This document shows, piece after piece, positions 5,619-8,317 of a stretch of 8,317 nucleotides of DNA. The stretch is from the NCBI GenBank assembly GCA_031269135.1, contig JAISZP010000236.1, positions 1 through 8,317 on the forward strand, read 5' to 3'. The stretch is from Deltaproteobacteria bacterium (GTDB lineage Bacteria; Desulfobacterota; Desulfarculia; Adiutricales; Adiutricaceae). Position 1 is the stretch's first letter, and every line of letters begins with the position of its first letter. Made by a program: the position numbers and the translations under genes. The notes beneath the pieces are model-generated. The model was not told the DNA's origin. It searched no databases and saw nothing but the letters and a program-made list of their open reading frames with translations.

Positions 5619-7781
5619 ATGAGCGTATCGGACGAAAATCTGGCCGAATTGTTCGAACAGTACAAAGACGAAGTCAGAGAAACCATTGGGACTTTGGATA
5701 ACGAGTTGGTGGCTATAGAGCAGGACTCCACCTCTAGCGAGACTATATTTTCTTTGTTTCGACATATGCATTCCCTCAAAGGCTCTTCGAAGATGTTCAA
5801 CGTCGATAACATCGCCAATATAGCCCATCGCCTTGAGGACTTGATGTCGATGATCGATAAGAATAATGCGATCCTTACTCGATATCCTAAAATTATCGAC
5901 TTGTTGTTTAAAGGCAATGACATCTTTAGAGAAATCATCGCTAAATTAGAAGACGACATCACTTACACCGTTATGACTGCTGACCATGTGGCTTTCGTAG
6001 GTGAAATTCAGTCTCAAATTGATAAAATAAATCGACGAGATTCCCAATTAGTAGACGCTTCTCGTAAGCTGATCGAAGACATAGAGGCTTTACTGCCGTC
6101 CCTTGAGGAACTGGAGACTGAAAACGTCAAAAAAGCCATCAGCGATGTCAATACCGCTTTGGTGTTGGCCACCTTGGAAGAGGATGGGGGCAGTCAAATA
6201 CGCTTCAATTACAATGGGGCCGATCTCACTGAAGAAGTCAAGTGTTTGGATGAGCTTTTGACTAAGTATAAAGACGGGAAGGCCGCCCCCGAAGACGCCC
6301 AGACGTTTTTGAATGCGGCCAACAAGCTATACAACAGCTTGGCCAACGTCGCCACCGAAGACGCCATGAACTTGATCGCCGAGTTGGGAGACGGACTCTC
6401 GCTGTTCGACGAGCGCCAGTTGGAAATGGACCAGATGATAGTGGAATTTTTCAGCTCGATGCTCAAGGAGCTCAAAGAGAAATTCCATGTCGAGGTCGAA
6501 GGACCTCCGGTCAAGACCACCGCCGCCAAAAGTTCCCAGAGCACGGTCAAAGAACCGCAGGTCAAGACCATTAGGGTCGACGAGGCCAAGATAGATCTAT
6601 TCTTGGACAGCGTGGGAAAGCTCATCACCAAGAGCGAAATATTGAATCACCTCCAGTTCGCCTTTAGGCAGGCCGGCATCGACACGTCTTTATTGCGGGA
6701 TTTTTCCACCGTCTCAAGAACCATCTCCAACGACATCGTGAATCTGCAGCGCTCAATCATGGAAGTGCGTCAGGTGGAGATGAACAACATCTTAAAGAAG
6801 TTTCCTCGTCTAGTGAGGGATATCTCGCATAAGATCGGCAAGGAAGCGGAGATGGTCATCACCGGCGAAAGAGTGCCCATAGACAAGAGCTTGCTCGACG
6901 ACGTCGAACAGGCTATGGTTCACATCGTCAGAAACGCGGTCGACCACGGTCTGGAAGGGCCTGAGGAACGTATGGCGGCAGGCAAGCCCCGTAGAGGAAT
7001 AGTAAGCATCAACGTCACCTCCGAGGAAGCCTCGATATTCATAGAAGTCAGAGATGACGGCCGGGGTTTGGATTTGGCCAGGATAAAGAGCAAGGCCATC
7101 GAAAGAGGCGCGCTGTCGGAAGAGCAGGTCAACACCGTCACCGACAAAGAACTTGAGATGTTTATTTTTAATTCCGGACTCTCGACCAAAGACCAAGCCA
7201 CCGATCTCTCGGGCCGAGGGGTAGGGATGGACGTGGTGATGACGAACCTGAAAAAGTGGAACGGCGAGGTGGTCATCGACAATCGTCCCGGAGAGGGACT
7301 CTCGGTGGGTTTAAGGCTCCCGATAACCAACACTTTATTGACCAAAGAAGCGATAATGCTCCGAGTCGGGACTTCAACTTTCTGTCTGCCTTTGGAATTC
7401 GTAAACGAGATCGTGACGGTTCCTTCGGATAGCGTTCATTTCCATAAAGGCGGGGCGGTTTTTAGGCATCGGGACATGGTCATATCGGTCATCGATCTGG
7501 TGGGACTATTGGGCATCAATTCCGACGAGGAGCTTAACTTCTCTTCAGACCTAAATGCCGTCCAAGCTCCCCAGCAGTCTCAGATCTTCATCATTCTACG
7601 AGGCAAGGTAGACTCCAGGCAGTCCATCAAGGCCGATGAGATTTTAGGGCAGCAGAAGATAGTCATCAAAGAATTTGAACTTGAGACTTTTCGGAGGCTC
7701 CCGTATTTCAGCGGCTTAACCCTTCTGGGCGATGGGAAAGTGGTGCTGATATTAGACTCTGAAAAACTTATGGAAGCTTAA
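5619..7781 (+). CDS. cheA: CheA-type histidine kinase
   Basis: A 720-residue cytoplasmic kinase with no membrane segment. Domains in order: HPt (about 5-110) with HMHSLKGSS, phosphorylatable H51; an atypical helical region (about 110-315) where CheA normally has its CheY/CheB-binding P2; dimerisation helices (about 318-400); an ATPase domain (about 405-570) with N box HIVRNAVDHG (435-444), G1 DDGRG (479-483), F box FNSGLST (517-523) and G2 GRGVGMDVV (532-540); and a CheW-like domain (about 575-720). All phosphotransfer and ATP residues are present. It departs from the usual CheA at RQVEM instead of R-M-x-P-(I/M) before FPRLVRD, and at FNSGLST instead of FxPGFST. The ATG at 5619 has GGGGGAAG a few nt upstream. 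It lies 84 nt after cheY, its likely phosphate acceptor. The last codons ATG-GAA-GCT-TAA are also the first unit of the repeat that follows. Without cheW or receptors nearby, chemotaxis is likely but not proven. Confidence 0.93.
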   Translation: MSVSDENLAELFEQYKDEVRETIGTLDNELVAIEQDSTSSETIFSLFRHMHSLKGSSKMFNVDNIANIAHRLEDLMSMIDKNNAILTRYPKIIDLLFKGNDIFREIIAKLEDDITYTVMTADHVAFVGEIQSQIDKINRRDSQLVDASRKLIEDIEALLPSLEELETENVKKAISDVNTALVLATLEEDGGSQIRFNYNGADLTEEVKCLDELLTKYKDGKAAPEDAQTFLNAANKLYNSLANVATEDAMNLIAELGDGLSLFDERQLEMDQMIVEFFSSMLKELKEKFHVEVEGPPVKTTAAKSSQSTVKEPQVKTIRVDEAKIDLFLDSVGKLITKSEILNHLQFAFRQAGIDTSLLRDFSTVSRTISNDIVNLQRSIMEVRQVEMNNILKKFPRLVRDISHKIGKEAEMVITGERVPIDKSLLDDVEQAMVHIVRNAVDHGLEGPEERMAAGKPRRGIVSINVTSEEASIFIEVRDDGRGLDLARIKSKAIERGALSEEQVNTVTDKELEMFIFNSGLSTKDQATDLSGRGVGMDVVMTNLKKWNGEVVIDNRPGEGLSVGLRLPITNTLLTKEAIMLRVGTSTFCLPLEFVNEIVTVPSDSVHFHKGGAVFRHRDMVISVIDLVGLLGINSDEELNFSSDLNAVQAPQQSQIFIILRGKVDSRQSIKADEILGQQKIVIKEFELETFRRLPYFSGLTLLGDGKVVLILDSEKLMEA

Positions 7782-7929
7782 ATGCATGGAAGCTTAAAAG
7801 CATGTCGGCTAAAAATCATGCCAGCTAAAAAACATGGCAGCTTGAATTTATGGAAGCTTCAGCCCATGAAAACTTAAAAAGCATGGAAACTTAAACTCAT
7901 GCCGACTTAACTTGCGCCGGCTTGATAAG
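7769..7929 (+). repeat. Ten-unit 16-bp tandem repeat starting in the cheA stop region
   Basis: Units begin at 7769, 7785, 7801, 7817, 7833, 7849, 7865, 7882, 7898 and 7914. All are 16 bp except the 17-bp unit at 7865. The consensus is CATGGAAGCTTAAAAN. The first two units share TATGGAAGCTTAAA-like sequence almost exactly, and the last unit is the most diverged. Unit 1 contains the final cheA codons and its stop (7770-7781). Units are contiguous with no spacers. Confidence 0.85.
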
Positions 7930-7947
7930 TTCTCTGAATCTCACTCT

Positions 7948-7986
7948 CAGCGCTTTCTCAAGGCGCTGCGCTGTTTTCCTTTTTTA
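7948..7986 (+). terminator. Probable intrinsic terminator of cheY-cheA
   Basis: CAGCGC (7948-7953) pairs with GCGCTG (7963-7968) around a 9-nt loop. An alternative pairing, AGCGC with GCGCT at 7968-7972, leaves G then TTTTCCTTTTTT directly after the stem. It is about 165 nt after the cheA stop, beyond the 16-bp repeat. Confidence 0.5.
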
Positions 7987-8035
7987 GGCTTGAGGTCGGC
8001 CTTAGGCGTCGACTTCGGCGCTCCCTCACACCTCT

Positions 8036-8131
8036 TCTTTTTTCATCATCATCTTCTTCTTCACCTTCATCTTCATCTCCATCTCCATCTCCCTCTTCAT
8101 CCTCATCCTCTTCATTCTTCCGCCTCATCAT
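8036..8131. repeat. Low-complexity TTC/ATC tract
   Basis: The plus strand is almost pure C/T and A triplets (TTC, ATC, CTC, TCC mixtures) from about 8036 to 8131. Read on the minus strand it is GAA/GAT/GAG/GGA triplets in one phase, encoding a run of Glu, Asp and Gly. It is an irregular trinucleotide/hexanucleotide tract and not an exact microsatellite. Confidence 0.7.
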
Positions 8132-8317
8132 CTTTGACCCGCTCTCCCGCCAAGCATCCGTCCAATCTTAAAGGATCATTCGGGTGCTCCTGAAATTTCT
8201 CCCGTCCGGCAAAGCATAAAAATCAGAGCGATAGATTTGTCGGCTGAACTTTCCTGCCGGAGCTTTCCCGCCTAAGACGGCATAGTCGCAAATAAAAACT
8301 CAACAGCTGTCGATGGA

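Larger units (their letters stand above)
7947..8220 (-). pseudogene. Possible decayed gene end with acidic then basic tail
   Basis: I do not recognise a family. The minus strand looks coding but changes frame. One frame (about 8217-8116) reads ...KFQEHPNDPLRLDGCLAGE and ends DDEAEE-stop. The next frame carries the acidic run (EEDEDEEGDGDGDEDEG...EEEDDDE). A third frame, after an A6 run near 8037-8042, reads EGAPKSTPKADLKPKKGK and ends ...ALRKR-stop at 7947. One extra T near the first junction and one missing A in the A-run would account for both breaks. The longest intact frame with an ATG is 7958-8131 (57 residues, acidic), with only a weak ribosome site. There is an upstream in-frame TGA near 8220, so even the first frame has no visible start. 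Alternatives are chance open frames around a low-complexity tract, or sequencing errors in homopolymers. Confidence 0.3.
7782..8317. other. Gene-free right edge
   Basis: About 536 nt without a convincing intact gene. It holds the 16-bp repeat, the terminator, the TTC/ATC tract with the possible gene remnant, and inverted repeat-like units at 8244-8285 (minus strand TATGCCGTCTTAGGCG, GGAAAGCTCCGGCA, GGAAAGTTCAGCCGAC). These resemble units of the 7769 and 4616 blocks. The window ends without any new gene start. Confidence 0.6.

Noticed and set aside
5361..5828. Minus-strand frames of 114-155 residues opposite cheY and cheA
   Set aside because: They are antisense to well-supported genes and show no recognisable motif.
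7785..7929. CRISPR-like array after cheA
   Set aside because: Units are 16 bp, contiguous and degenerate, with no spacers and no cas gene, so this is a plain tandem repeat.
7912..8193. Plus-strand open frame with a His-Leu repeat (93 residues)
   Set aside because: It starts with TTG inside the 16-bp repeat, has no ribosome site, crosses the likely terminator, and its HL run is the complement of the acidic tract.
30..8204. CCTGAAATTTC-N-CCCG at 30-45 and 8189-8204 (15 of 16 identical)
   Set aside because: The first copy is inside the aroC coding start, and similarity stops at the edges. It is too short to be called an attachment site or a duplication.

Overview
This window comes from a bacterial chromosome of roughly 50% GC. 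It carries two divergent gene groups separated by about 1.1 kb of gene-free DNA. I cannot name the organism. The fused shikimate kinase/3-dehydroquinate synthase is a known arrangement in Thermotoga and some other bacteria, and the Shine-Dalgarno sites and sigma70-like promoters are ordinary bacterial ones. No tRNA, rRNA, transposase, integrase or CRISPR array was seen.

Left part (1-4063, all on the minus strand): a shikimate-pathway operon read right to left, aroA (EPSP synthase, class II-like), aroE (shikimate dehydrogenase), aroKB (shikimate kinase fused to 3-dehydroquinate synthase), then the first 19 codons of aroC (chorismate synthase), which runs off the left edge. These genes cover 3-dehydroquinate synthesis, reduction to shikimate, phosphorylation, enolpyruvyl transfer and chorismate formation. 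Dehydroquinase and DAHP synthase are not in the window. aroA and aroE overlap by 13 nt and aroE-aroKB are 23 nt apart. aroKB and aroC are separated by 265 nt filled by a degenerate tandem repeat. A sigma70-like promoter lies at 4197-4225 with a leader of about 125 nt.

Middle (4064-5153): a gene-free divergent intergenic region. It holds the aro promoter and a leader stem-loop, three degenerate tandem-repeat blocks (4248-4330, 4363-4443, 4616-4730), a perfect 7-bp GC-rich hairpin, and a strong extended -10 promoter for the rightward genes. A perfect 12-bp inverted repeat sits just after the predicted start site of that promoter.

Right part (5154-7781, plus strand): a two-gene cheY-cheA unit, a single-domain response regulator followed 84 nt later by a five-region CheA-type histidine kinase. 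The kinase has a complete N-terminal HPt domain, an atypical helical middle, and kinase and CheW-like regions. No receptor, cheW, cheB or cheR accompanies them.

Right edge (7782-8317): a 10-unit, 16-bp tandem repeat whose first unit is the 3' end of cheA itself, then a probable terminator. After that comes a minus-strand stretch with an acidic low-complexity tract and coding-like sequence broken over several frames, possibly a decayed gene.

The most unusual feature is that the intergenic DNA is largely built from degenerate ~16-bp units. Each block has its own consensus, but all resemble a loose template TATGG-NN-GCTT-N-AAA.
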